Origin: DASWJZ01 sp963846475
GTDB taxonomy: Bacteria > Pseudomonadota > Alphaproteobacteria > Rhizobiales > Afifellaceae
Direction of reading: 5' to 3'
Assembly (NCBI GenBank): GCA_963846475.1
Contig: CAWJVZ010000004.1
Span: 2,790,001-2,854,000 of the forward strand
Length of the DNA stretch: 64,000 nt
The translations under genes were made by a program, and so were the position numbers. Positions 22,401-29,492 of the stretch are shown piece by piece (within the stretch, counting starts at the first letter, position 1; each line of letters begins with the position of its first letter). The notes beneath the pieces are model-generated. The model was not told where the DNA came from and searched no databases. It saw only the letters and a program-made list of their open reading frames with translations.

Positions 22401-22515
22401 CACGCTGCCGGTGATCAAGCGCGTGATGGAGAACGCCGCCGAGCCGGCGGTAAAGCTTCGCGTTCCCTTGCACGTCGACGCCCGTGCCGCCGACAACTGG
22501 GACGACGCGCATTGA
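19492..22515 (+). CDS. polA: DNA polymerase I
   Basis: Full-length DNA polymerase I of about 1007 residues, acting in Okazaki fragment processing and repair. The 5'-3' exonuclease domain starts HLILVDGSGFVFRAFFAVQT and includes VSSDKDLMQIV and GDSTDNVPGVPGIGPKTA. The 3'-5' exonuclease domain has the active DxE motif ALDTETTSLDP. Polymerase motifs are DYSQIELRVLAHIADI (A), RRRAKAINFGIIYGISAFG (B) and LQVHDELVFEVP (C). A Pro/Gly-rich linker of about 60 residues joins the first two domains. The ATG giving MSLMPENSRK is chosen; an upstream frame of 63 codons lacks homology, and a second ATG lies three codons in. The gene is unbroken over 3 kb, unlike dnaE2 4 kb away. Confidence 0.96.
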   Translation: MSLMPENSRKPAARQPIKAGDHLILVDGSGFVFRAFFAVQTAQRMSRRDGLPTGAVLVFCNMIWKLLQEGPTPEPGDEPTHFAVIFDYSAKTFRNEIYTDYKAHRPEPPSDLVPQFGLIRQASRAFNLATIEQEGWEADDIIATYAIEANKFGASVTIVSSDKDLMQIVRPGITMVDTMRDQIMDAAYVREKFGVGPEKMIDLQALCGDSTDNVPGVPGIGPKTAAQLLDEFGDLETLLARAHEIKQPKRRENLIQFAEQARISRKLVELCCEVPVEVPLDDLAVEPVDAAQAVGFFKAMEFNALTKRVSEKIGADPDAIEPLDLVIEGWPPEGGLPAHGPDMNAPPRREASGPPGPEELKAKAGAGPSVAALGTPHDLVEARKKAACGPKIDVGKYHGVRRIEDLERWVAAARASGLVALDTETTSLDPMQAELCGIALALEPGFACYIPLGHRSGDDDIFGGGLEKDQVPIDAALAALKPLLEDPAVLKIGQNVKLDWLVLRRHGIEVGPLDDTMLMSYALDAGARPGHGMEGLCKDILEHDLIDPKSVTGSGRDKVAFENVPSERAAPFAAERADVRLRLWSVLKPRLAAERVTRVYERLERPMVPVLGRMERRGIKVDRQILSRLSGSFAQEAAAVEAEIFEMAGGSFNIGSTKQLGDILYGKLGLAGGRKTKTGAWSTDVKVLDELAEEGVPIARKIVEWRQLTKLKSTYTDALPGYINPETGRVHTDYSLASTSTGRLSSSEPNLQNIPIRTEEGRAIRRAFIAEDGYKLVSADYSQIELRVLAHIADIPQLRRAFADGLDIHAMTASEMFGVPVEGMDPSVRRRAKAINFGIIYGISAFGLASQLGIPRGEAGDYIARYFERFPGIRGYMDDTKRFAREHLYVETLFGRRAHYPDIRSSQPNLRSFQERAAINAPIQGTAADIIRRAMMRIEDALDEAGLNARMLLQVHDELVFEVPDEEVDATLPVIKRVMENAAEPAVKLRVPLHVDARAADNWDDAH

Positions 22516-22540
22516 GCAGCTGCCGAGCGCCGGGCCGGGC

Positions 22541-23275
22541 ATGATCCTGTTCCCCGCCATCGACCTGAAGGACGGCCAGTGCGTGCGCCTGAAGAAAGGC
22601 GCCATGGACCAGGCGACGATCTACAATTCCGACCCGGCGGCGCAGGCGCGCGAGTTCATGGAGATCGGGTTTCCATGGCTGCATGTCGTCGACCTCGACG
22701 GCGCCTTCGCCGGAACATCCCGCAACGGGGCGGCCGTGGATGCGATCCTCGCCTCGGTCGGCGGCAGGATGAAGCTGCAGCTCGGCGGCGGCATCCGCGA
22801 TCACGCCGCCATCGAAGCCTGGCTGGAGAAGGGCATCGACCGGGTGATCCTCGGCACGGCGGCCGTCCGCAATCCGGATCTCGTGCGGCAGGCGGCGCGC
22901 AACAATCCGGGGCGGATCGCCGTCGGCATCGACGCGCGAGCCGGCAAGGTCGCGGTCGAGGGCTGGGCCGAGACGTCGGACATGGACGCCGTCGAGCTTG
23001 CCCGCGCCTTCGAGGATGCCGGCGTGGCGGCAATCGTCTATACGGACATCGACCGCGACGGCATCCTGGCGGGCATCAACTGGGGGGCGACGATCGCGCT
23101 CGCCGATGCGATCTCCATTCCGGTCATCGCCTCGGGCGGGCTGGCCTCCATGGCCGACGTCGAGCGGCTGACCCGGCCCGACGCCGCCAAGCTTGAAGGA
23201 GCGATCACCGGGCGCGCGCTCTACGACGGGCACATCGATCCGAAGGCGGCGCTGGAGCAACTTTCCCGTAAGTGA
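22541..23275 (+). CDS. hisA: HisA isomerase of histidine biosynthesis
   Basis: Phosphoribosylformimino-5-aminoimidazole carboxamide ribotide isomerase, a (beta/alpha)8 barrel that performs the Amadori rearrangement before HisF/HisH. The start MILFPAIDLKDGQCVRL is typical, with the first catalytic Asp in PAIDLKDG, phosphate-binding GGGIRDHAAIE and ILGTAAV, and the second catalytic Asp in YTDIDRDG. Length is 244 residues. The C-terminus (ALEQLSRK) differs from that encoded in the three hisA remnants downstream (GRIDAKAALALL and similar), which suggests the fossils descend from a slightly different allele. The gene starts 25 bases after polA and is separated from hisF by 3.1 kb of accessory DNA. 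Confidence 0.95.
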   Translation: MILFPAIDLKDGQCVRLKKGAMDQATIYNSDPAAQAREFMEIGFPWLHVVDLDGAFAGTSRNGAAVDAILASVGGRMKLQLGGGIRDHAAIEAWLEKGIDRVILGTAAVRNPDLVRQAARNNPGRIAVGIDARAGKVAVEGWAETSDMDAVELARAFEDAGVAAIVYTDIDRDGILAGINWGATIALADAISIPVIASGGLASMADVERLTRPDAAKLEGAITGRALYDGHIDPKAALEQLSRK

Positions 23276-23429
23276 TTCCTACGACTCGCTTTTTAGCGAC
23301 CGTCAACAGAAAATGCGCACACTCCCGGGGTTTTCCTTGATATTCTCTGTATGTTCTACTACATAACAACCAAGTGGATTGGGGGTTCCCGGTCGGCGCT
23401 AGGCCTCGGAGTATTCCGGGGCCTTTCGC

Positions 23430-24171
23430 TTAGGGGAAGACGCGGAGACCCTGCGAGCCTCGACGGTCGCCTGGAAGGCGGCAGATCTTCTTCCGAATCA
23501 CGTCGAATGCGCGGTTTGCCTGTTCAGGACGGAGGATGCTGAGACCGATCGGTCTAGCCGTCAAATCAGCAATCTGCATTCCGGAGGAGTTTGCCCGTTT
23601 ATCCACGAACCGTATCTGGAAATTGGGGAGAGGGTGCCGAAAGGTGTTTGCGCCACCTGTAATTCGAAAGAATTCCAGCTCGAGGTCCTTGTCCTCTTTC
23701 TCTCCACGGCGTTCGAAAATGCAATGCGTACTTCGATCTGCTTGGTTTTGTGTCGCCAAATAACGAAAAGATTTCTCCAGACAGAACTGCAGAGCAAGTG
23801 AGTATGGGTTGTCCTGAAACAGGTACTCGTCGCGAAGTTTCCTCTTATCAATGACTGACGCAATGATCTGGAACCTGGCCCTGCGAAGTGCCTCCGTTAA
23901 GTCGTCCATGAATTCCTCTCGTCGCTCGCGATCAACGAGGCACTCGAACGGATGTTGCTGCTTCCGGATCTCCCTTTCGTGAAGAATGATAGCGTCATGC
24001 CCGAAATGTTTGAATTTGAGCGCCTGGAACAGCGGAACGACGCTCTTCATGTACCTGTCTCTCCTAAAGACGCATAAACTTAAGACAAAGACCGGGTACT
24101 GGATCGAAGTGGAGGAGGCTGTGGTCGCCGCTCTCGTCGGCGTAGATGACAAAATCGCTGAACAGGTCCAT
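23430..24171 (-). pseudogene. DUF3800 protein, one frameshift
   Basis: The start (ATG at 24171) gives DLFSDFVIYADESGDHSL, the N-terminal signature of DUF3800 proteins, with Asp-Glu in YADESG. Near 24112-24117 the frame moves by one base, and the rest reads YPVFVLSLCVFRRD, ALKFKHFGHDAIILHEREI, QIADLTARPIGLSILRP and a Leu-x-Val-Phe-Pro end, as in this family. The corrected length is 246 aa. DUF3800 has been proposed as an RNase H-like nuclease fold and often sits in defence or mobile regions; the activity is unproven. The gene opposes its neighbours and has lower GC than hisA and hisF, which suggests acquisition. It occupies the slot where the tandem array predicts another Uma2 gene. Confidence 0.75.
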
Positions 24172-24206
24172 AGACGCCTCGCTGATCAACCGGCTTAAGA
24201 TACACC

Positions 24207-24326
24207 ATTGTTGAAAGCTGGTGTGATTCCCTGCCTGGACCTGAAGGACGGTCGCCTTGGGCGGATCGACGCGAAGTCGGCGCTGGCACTCCTGTGGCGC
24301 CTTCGACAGCCGCGTGACGATCGGCT
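24207..24326 (+). repeat. Fossil hisF-5'/hisA-3' junction, copy 1
   Basis: About 50 bases resembling the start of hisF (encoding LKAGVIPCLDLKDGR, compare LKARVIPCLDVKDGR) run straight into about 40 bases resembling the end of hisA (GRIDAKSALALL, compare GHIDPKAALEQL). A tail containing CTTCGACAGCCGCGTGACG follows, shared with the other copies. The piece has no intact gene. It is the junction expected from head-to-tail duplication of a segment running from the 3' part of hisA to the 5' part of hisF. Confidence 0.75.
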
Positions 24327-24337
24327 AAGCTCTGCCG

Positions 24338-24898
24338 ATGAACGTCCACCCCTCAGCACCTACCGATCCCGACGCGTTCCTCCGCTGGAACCTTGGCCGC
24401 GAGGGCAAGCGCGAGCTCGTCAACGGGAGGGTCGTCGAATACGTGATCAACGTTACACGAGCGCATGTGCGAATCGTAACGCGGCTGCTGATCGAGCTTG
24501 CATCCAAACTCGATCCGAAACGCTTCGAAGCCTACGCCGTCGACATCGGACTCAAGACTCCGGATGGAGTGCGATATCCTGATCTCGTCGTCGACGTGGC
24601 AGGTGGGGATGGCAAAGACCTAGCTGTCACCGCACCAGTTCTGGTGTGCGAGGTGCTCTCGCCGTCCTCAATCGTCCGAGATTTTGTGGAGAAGCAACGC
24701 GACTACACAGGCATTCCGTCGCTCCGATCCTATCTGGTTTTGTCGCAGGACGAACCTCGGGCTTGGCTTTGGTCTCGCACCGACGCCGGCTGGGCGGGCC
24801 CGGATACGATCGAGGGGCTCGACGGAATCATCGATGTCCCTGCCCTGTCGGTTGCGATCCCTCTCTCGTCGATCTATCCGAGCCAGCGCCGCGCTTGA
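24338..24898 (+). CDS. Uma2-family putative endonuclease, copy 1
   Basis: Uma2 (DUF820) family protein of 186 residues with a PD-(D/E)xK nuclease-type core: GVRYPDLVVDV supplies the PD motif, VLVCEVLSPSS the following Glu, and a Lys lies in VEKQRDY. The N-terminus MNVHPSAPTDPDAFLRWN is shared with copy 3, and WNLGREGKRELVNGRVVE with copies 2 and 3. The family is abundant in cyanobacteria and planctomycetes, and its biological role is not established. It is the first of three copies spaced about 0.7-0.8 kb apart between hisA and hisF. No promoter of its own is evident, so it may be read through from hisA. Confidence 0.85.
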   Translation: MNVHPSAPTDPDAFLRWNLGREGKRELVNGRVVEYVINVTRAHVRIVTRLLIELASKLDPKRFEAYAVDIGLKTPDGVRYPDLVVDVAGGDGKDLAVTAPVLVCEVLSPSSIVRDFVEKQRDYTGIPSLRSYLVLSQDEPRAWLWSRTDAGWAGPDTIEGLDGIIDVPALSVAIPLSSIYPSQRRA

Positions 24899-24932
24899 GC
24901 GTCGCCACATGCAAATCGTTCTTGTGCACGCC

Positions 24933-25004
24933 GACGGGCGGATCGATGCGACGGCGGCTCTTCCGATGCTGAAGGGAGCTTCGACAGCCGCGTGACGATC
25001 GGCT
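24933..25004 (+). repeat. Fossil hisA-3' remnant, copy 2
   Basis: GACGGGCGGATCGATGCGAC and the following bases encode GRIDATAALPML, matching the C-terminus of HisA and the other remnants, then the shared tail CTTCGACAGCCGCGTGACG. Here the hisF-5' half has been lost or is unrecognisable, and the tail joins directly to the Uma2 copy 2 coding sequence without that gene's first 16 codons. Confidence 0.7.
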
Positions 25005-25502
25005 TGGAACCTTGGCCGCGAGGGCAAGCGCGAGCTGGTCAATGGAAAGATCGTGGAGACGATCGGGGCAAATTGGGGCCATGCCCGGAAAGTACGACAG
25101 CTGGCGCGGGTGTTGGAGGACAGTCTCGATCCTGCTCGCTTCGAAGTAGCCACCAACGACATCGGCGTCGCGACCAGCGCAGGTGTGCGCTATCCGGACC
25201 TCCTTGTCGATCGAGCAGGAAACGATCCCCGCATCCTCGCAGCCACGGCACTGGTGCTTATCGTGGAGGTTTTGTCCCCTTCGTCCCACGCCATCGATAT
25301 TGTCGAAAAGGCAGCAGAATACACCGGCATGCCCACGCTGCAGGCGTACCTTGTCCTCTCTCAGGAAGAGGTAAGGGCATGGTTGTGGCTGCGTGAAGCG
25401 GATGGCTGGACCGGGCCGAAATCGATCGTCGACAGGGATGGCGTGATCGAGATTCCGGAGATTTCGCTCAATCTGTCGCTTGGCCGCCTGTATCGGACCT
25501 GA
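25005..25502 (+). pseudogene. Uma2-family gene, copy 2, 5'-truncated
   Basis: The coding sequence starts at the codons for WNLGREGKRELVNGKIVE directly after an in-frame TGA, so the normal N-terminus seen in copies 1 and 3 (about 16 residues including the Met) is missing. Compared with copy 1, the bases between CGATCGGCT and TGGAACCTTGGC have been deleted. The rest is intact: GVRYPDLLVDRAG, LIVEVLSPSSHA, VEKAAEYTGMPTLQAYLVL and an end at LSLGRLYRT. A GTG at 25053 could start a shortened protein lacking the first strand. I treat it as probably non-functional, or at best an internal-start protein. Confidence 0.7.
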
Positions 25503-25524
25503 CCTCCACACCTGTCACGACCTC

Positions 25525-25765
25525 ATGACGCTGAAAGCTCGGGTGATCCCCTGCTCGGGTGAAGGACGGCCGCACCGTCAAGAGCATGAACTTCGACGTG
25601 CGCGTTGCCGGCGATCCATGGCCGAACATCGAGCGGCTGACCCGCCCCGACGCCGCGAAGCTCGAAGGGCCAAACGGGCCGGGTCCTTTACGACGGCCGG
25701 ATCGATGCGAAGGCGGCCTTAGCTCTGCTGAACGGCGCTTCGACAGGCGCCTCCGCGTGAACTAT
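25525..25765 (+). repeat. Fossil hisF-5'/hisA-3' junction, copy 3 (longest)
   Basis: The first 93 bases copy the start of hisF (ATGACGCTGAAAGCTCGGGT, then a 2-3 base deletion, KDGRTVK and AGDP), and from about 25618 the sequence switches to the 3' end of hisA (IERLTRPDAAKLEG, then GRIDAKAALALL). The match to the real genes is close enough to align base by base. Small indels destroy the frame. The shared tail (GCTTCGACAGGCGCCTCCGC) leads into Uma2 copy 3. Confidence 0.85.
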
Positions 25766-25774
25766 GCTGGAGCC

Positions 25775-26335
25775 ATGAACGTCCACCCGACCGCGCCGAC
25801 CGATCCCGATGCATTCCTTCGATGGAACGAAGGCCGCGAGGGCAAGCGGGAGCTGGTCAACGGAAGGGTCATCGAGATGATGACGGGCGGTTCGCGCGGC
25901 CACGCCATCCTGGTAAGCGAGCTGGCGGCCGTCCTCCGCGCGAGCGTGGACCGATCCAAGTTCCTGGTTCTGACCAGCGACCTCGGGGTGCGCACTCCGG
26001 CCGGAATTCGCTATCCAGACATCGTCATGGAAACGAAAGGCGGCAGCAACAGGGACCTCGCGGCGACCGGGCCCATCCTGATCGCGGAAGTCCTCTCGCC
26101 GTCTTCTCTGGCGCGGGATACGGTCGAGAAGTCCGCCGAGTATACCGCCCTTCCGGGACTGCTGAACTACCTTGTGCTCGCGCAAGAGGAGCCACGGGTG
26201 TGGGTATGGTCCCGATTGACGCACGGATGGAGCGGTCCGGAGATGACAGAGGGGAGCGACGGCGTCGTTGAGCTTGGGCTGTTGCAGATCTCGATACCGC
26301 TTCAAGTCCTCTACGCGGACCTGCTTCCCGGTTGA
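25775..26335 (+). CDS. Uma2-family putative endonuclease, copy 3
   Basis: Third Uma2 paralogue, 186 residues, the same length as copy 1. It starts MNVHPTAPTDPDAFLRWN. The nuclease-type core is complete: GIRYPDIVMETKG, ILIAEVLSPSSLA, VEKSAEYTALPG and LNYLVLAQEEPRVWVW. The divergence between copies is large over the middle, so the duplications are not recent. It ends 24 bases before hisF, so transcription from hisA to hisF would pass through it. DNA or RNA target unknown. Confidence 0.85.
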   Translation: MNVHPTAPTDPDAFLRWNEGREGKRELVNGRVIEMMTGGSRGHAILVSELAAVLRASVDRSKFLVLTSDLGVRTPAGIRYPDIVMETKGGSNRDLAATGPILIAEVLSPSSLARDTVEKSAEYTALPGLLNYLVLAQEEPRVWVWSRLTHGWSGPEMTEGSDGVVELGLLQISIPLQVLYADLLPG

Positions 26336-26359
26336 CTAGCCGCCAAGCCGAAAAACGAG

Positions 26360-27142
26360 ATGACGCTGAAAGCCCGGGTGATCCCCTGCCTCGACGTGAA
26401 GGACGGCCGCGTCGTCAAGGGCGTGAACTTCGTCGATCTCCGCGATGCCGGCGATCCGGTCGAGGCCGCCAAGGCCTATGACGCGGCGGGCGCCGACGAG
26501 CTCTGCTTCCTCGACATCACGGCAAGCCACGAGAACCGCGGCACGCTGCTCGATGTCGTCCGCCGCACCGCCGAGCAGTGTTTCATGCCGGTCACCGTCG
26601 GCGGCGGCGTGCGCGCCGTGGAAGACATCCGCAACCTGCTGCTCGCCGGGGCCGACAAGGTGTCGATCAACACGGCGGCGGTGAGCGACCGTTTTCTGGT
26701 GGCGCGGGCGGCCGAAAAATTCGGCGACCAGTGCATCGTCGTGGCGATCGATGCGCGCCGCGTCTCGGCGGAGAGCGGGCGCCCCCGCTGGGAAATTTTT
26801 ACGCATGGCGGGCGGCGGCCGACGGGCCTGGACGCGATCGACTATGCGCGCGAGGTGGTGTCGCTCGGGGCGGGAGAAATCCTGCTCACCTCGATGGACC
26901 GCGACGGGACGAAACTCGGCTTCGACATAGATCTGACCCGCGCCGTCGCCGACGCCGTGCGGGTGCCGGTGATCGCGTCGGGGGGCGTCGGCACGCTCGA
27001 CCACCTTGTCGCCGGCGTCCGCGACGGCCATGCCAGCGCGGTGCTGGCCGCCTCGATCTTCCATTTCGGCACCTTCACGGTCGCCGAGGCGAAGGCGCAT
27101 ATGACCAAAGCAGGGATACACGTGCGGCGCGTTTCGGCCTAA
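26360..27142 (+). CDS. hisF: Imidazole glycerol phosphate synthase cyclase subunit
   Basis: HisF, the cyclase half of the HisF-HisH complex, making imidazole glycerol phosphate and AICAR. The barrel begins MTLKARVIPCLDVKDGRVVK with the first catalytic Asp; GGGVRAVEDI and INTAAV bind phosphate; VAIDARR supplies the second Asp; and the family end IASGGVGTLDHL and LAASIFHFGTFT is complete. Length is 260 residues. Its own 5' end is the parent of the fossils upstream. hisE follows after 28 bases, so the two share an operon. hisH is not in the window. Confidence 0.96.
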   Translation: MTLKARVIPCLDVKDGRVVKGVNFVDLRDAGDPVEAAKAYDAAGADELCFLDITASHENRGTLLDVVRRTAEQCFMPVTVGGGVRAVEDIRNLLLAGADKVSINTAAVSDRFLVARAAEKFGDQCIVVAIDARRVSAESGRPRWEIFTHGGRRPTGLDAIDYAREVVSLGAGEILLTSMDRDGTKLGFDIDLTRAVADAVRVPVIASGGVGTLDHLVAGVRDGHASAVLAASIFHFGTFTVAEAKAHMTKAGIHVRRVSA

Positions 27143-27170
27143 GAAGGCGGCCGGAGGAGAGCCAGCGCCG

Positions 27171-27494
27171 ATGCCGGAGTTTACGCTTGAGGAGCTGGCG
27201 GAGATCGTCGCAATGCGCGCCGCTTCGGGCGATCCCACCTCCTACACTGCAAAGCTCGCCGGCAAGGGTATCGCCGCCTGCGCCCAGAAACTCGGGGAAG
27301 AGGCGGTGGAAGCGGCGATCGCCGCGGTGAGCAGGGACGACGAGGGGCTCAAGCGCGAAGCGGCGGACGTGCTCTACCACTTGCTCGTGCTGTTGCACGT
27401 GTCGGGCGTTTCCTTCGCCGACGTAAAGGCCGAGTTGCAGCGCCGGACGGCGCAAACCGGGCTTGCTGAGAAGGCCGGCAGGAGCACCGCGTGA
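27171..27494 (+). CDS. hisE: Phosphoribosyl-ATP pyrophosphatase
   Basis: HisE hydrolyses phosphoribosyl-ATP to phosphoribosyl-AMP, the second step of histidine synthesis. The 107-residue all-helical protein has the expected KLGEEAVEAAIAAV and EAADVLYHLLVLL segments that carry the metal-binding Glu/Asp residues of the MazG-like fold. It follows hisF by 28 bases behind a GGAGG-type ribosome binding site, and its TGA overlaps the ATG of coaA, so hisF-hisE-coaA are likely co-translated. It is a stand-alone enzyme, not fused to HisI. Confidence 0.95.
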   Translation: MPEFTLEELAEIVAMRAASGDPTSYTAKLAGKGIAACAQKLGEEAVEAAIAAVSRDDEGLKREAADVLYHLLVLLHVSGVSFADVKAELQRRTAQTGLAEKAGRSTA

Positions 27495-28447
27495 TGGAGC
27501 AGACCTTGCGCCCGGACCTGTCGCCCTACCGAATTTTTTCCATCGAGGAATGGGCGGAGCTCAGGGCCGACACGCCGATGACCTTGGCGGAGGAGGAGAT
27601 CGTGGCGCTCCGCTCGCTCGGCGATCCCGTCTCGCTCGACGAGGTGGAGCGGATTTATCTGCCGATCTCGCGCCTCCTTTCGCTCTACGTGGCGGCTACC
27701 CAGGAGCTTTTCCACGCAACGCGGCGCTTCCTCGGCACCAGCGACGGCAAGACGCCGTTCATAATCGGCATCGGCGGCTCCGTCGCGGTCGGCAAGTCGA
27801 CCACCGCGCGAATCCTCCGCCAGCTTCTCACCCGCTGGCCGTCGCAGCCCAAGGTGGACCTCGTCACCACCGACGGCTTCCTGTTCCCCAATGCGGTGCT
27901 TGCGGCCGAGGGCCGCATGGAGCGCAAAGGCTTTCCGGAGAGCTACGATCTCGACGCGCTGCTCCGGTTCCTGACCGACATCAAGGCCGGCAAGCCGCGC
28001 GTCCGCGCGCCGGTCTACTCGCACCTGACCTACGACATCGTCCCTGGCGAGACGATCGTCATCGACCGGCCCGACATCCTGATCCTGGAAGGGTTGAACG
28101 TGCTGCAGCCGCGCGATCTTCCCAAGGACGGCAAGGCGATCCCCTTCGTCTCGGATTTCTTCGATTTCTCCATCTATATCGATGCGGACGAGGAGGCGGT
28201 CCGCGGCTGGTACGTCGAACGCTTCATGGACCTCAAGGAGACGCGCTTTCGCGACCCGCGCTCCTATTTCCACGAATACGCCGAGGTGAGCGACGCGGCG
28301 GCCGCTTCTGTAGCCGCCGGCTTGTGGGACCGCATAAACCTCGTCAACTTGCGCGAAAACATCCTGCCGACGCGGCAGCGGGCCGACCTCATTCTCCGCA
28401 AGGGCCGCGACCACGCCGTGGCGGAAGTCGCGTTGCGGAAGCTTTGA
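27494..28447 (+). CDS. coaA: Type I pantothenate kinase
   Basis: Prokaryotic type I pantothenate kinase, the first step of coenzyme A synthesis (pantothenate to 4'-phosphopantothenate). The P-loop is GGSVAVGKSTTARIL, followed by VTTDGFLFPN, the segment GFPESYDLDALLRFL, YSHLTYDIVPGE and ILEGLNVLQ. Length of 317 residues is normal. GTG-ATG doublet: the ATG is preferred because it overlaps the hisE stop as TGATG. The hisE-coaA link is common in Rhizobiales. Feedback inhibition by CoA is a family property. Confidence 0.95.
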   Translation: MEQTLRPDLSPYRIFSIEEWAELRADTPMTLAEEEIVALRSLGDPVSLDEVERIYLPISRLLSLYVAATQELFHATRRFLGTSDGKTPFIIGIGGSVAVGKSTTARILRQLLTRWPSQPKVDLVTTDGFLFPNAVLAAEGRMERKGFPESYDLDALLRFLTDIKAGKPRVRAPVYSHLTYDIVPGETIVIDRPDILILEGLNVLQPRDLPKDGKAIPFVSDFFDFSIYIDADEEAVRGWYVERFMDLKETRFRDPRSYFHEYAEVSDAAAASVAAGLWDRINLVNLRENILPTRQRADLILRKGRDHAVAEVALRKL

Positions 28448-28451
28448 GCCG

Positions 28452-29165
28452 ATGCGCTCGGCGCTGCAGCCGCGCGGCGCGCGCGACCGCCTCATCGTCG
28501 CCCTCGACGTGGAAAGCACCGATGCGGCGCGCGCCCTGGTCGCGAAGCTCGGGCCGACGGTGTCGTTCTACAAGATCGGCATGCAGCTTGTGTTTGCCGG
28601 GGGGCTTCCCCTGGTCGGCGAGCTGGCGAAGGCCGGCAAGCGCATCTTTCTCGACATGAAGCTCCTTGACATCGACAACACGGTCGCCGGCGGCATCGCC
28701 AGCATTGCCGGCCTCGGCGTGACTTTTACCACGATCCACGCCTATCCCAAGACGATGCGGGCCGCGGTCGCGGCGCGGCCGGAGAACGGGTTGAAGCTCC
28801 TGGCCGTGACGGCGCTCACCTCCATGGACGATGCCGACCTCCGCCGCGCCGGCTATGGCGAGGGCGCCGCCGACCTGGTCGCTCGCCGCAGCGCCGAGGC
28901 GCGCGACGCCGGCATGGACGGCATCGTCTGCTCGCCACAGGAGATTGCGCGGGTGCGGGACATCGTCGGGCCCGGCATGGCGATCGTTACGCCGGGCATC
29001 CGGCCGGCCGGCTTTGCCGCGGACGACCAGAAGCGCATCATGGCGCCCGCCGAGGCGATCGCCGCCGGCGCCGACTACCTCGTCGTCGGCCGGCCGGTCA
29101 CTGCCGCGAAAGATCCTTCCGCAGCTGCGGCAAGGATCGTCGCCGAGATCGAAGGGGCAGCGTAG
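28452..29165 (+). CDS. pyrF: Orotidine 5'-phosphate decarboxylase
   Basis: Last enzyme of de novo UMP synthesis. The 237-residue protein has LIVALDVESTDAA at the start, the catalytic motif FLDMKLLDIDNTV (Asp-x-Lys-x-x-Asp), the phosphate-binding VTPGIRPAG and VVGRPVTAAKDP at the end. The start ATG follows the coaA stop by four bases, so the gene belongs to the same run. It is somewhat distant from the usual pyrimidine genes, but the motifs are unambiguous. Confidence 0.95.
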   Translation: MRSALQPRGARDRLIVALDVESTDAARALVAKLGPTVSFYKIGMQLVFAGGLPLVGELAKAGKRIFLDMKLLDIDNTVAGGIASIAGLGVTFTTIHAYPKTMRAAVAARPENGLKLLAVTALTSMDDADLRRAGYGEGAADLVARRSAEARDAGMDGIVCSPQEIARVRDIVGPGMAIVTPGIRPAGFAADDQKRIMAPAEAIAAGADYLVVGRPVTAAKDPSAAAARIVAEIEGAA

Positions 29166-29174
29166 GAGGCCAGC

Positions 29175-29483
29175 TTGCCGAAGGGCTATTGGATCGCTCG
29201 GGTCGACGTCTCCGATCCCGACGCCTACCGCAAATACATCGAGGCCAACGCCGAGCCGTTCGCCCGCTTCGGCGCAACATTCCTGGTTCGCGCCGGGCCC
29301 TACGAGTGTGTGGAAGGCGAGGCGCGGGCCCGCAACATCGTGCTTGAATTCCCCAGCCTGGAAGCGGCGCGCGCCTGTTACGATGACCCAGCCTACCAGC
29401 GGGCCAAGGCGCTGCGCCTCGCGGCGAGTATCGGCGACATCGTCATCATCGAGGGCTATGACGGCCCGCAGCCGGGGGATTGA
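29175..29483 (+). CDS. DUF1330-family protein
   Basis: A 102-residue ferredoxin-fold dimer-type protein of the DUF1330 family, recognisable by MPKGYWIARVDVSDPDAY, FGATFLVRAGP, ARNIVLEFPSLEAARACY and SIGDIVIIEGYDG. The start is TTG, placed nine bases after a clear TAGGAGG Shine-Dalgarno. The function of the family is unknown. It lies 9 bases after pyrF and 9 bases before moeB, so it is part of this operon. No catalytic residues stand out. Confidence 0.85.
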   Translation: MPKGYWIARVDVSDPDAYRKYIEANAEPFARFGATFLVRAGPYECVEGEARARNIVLEFPSLEAARACYDDPAYQRAKALRLAASIGDIVIIEGYDGPQPGD

Positions 29484-29492
29484 GGGCCGGCC

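Noticed and set aside
18409..22605. A 1398-codon minus-strand frame opposite polA
   Set aside because: It is the antisense of polA, hisA and the end of the vWA gene. Its composition is rich in His, Arg, Leu and Asp with no recognisable domain, the usual shadow of high-GC coding sequence.
24080..24349. A separate 89-codon minus-strand gene before DUF3800
   Set aside because: It has no coherent protein pattern; the DUF3800 N-terminus is in another frame from the ATG at 24171.
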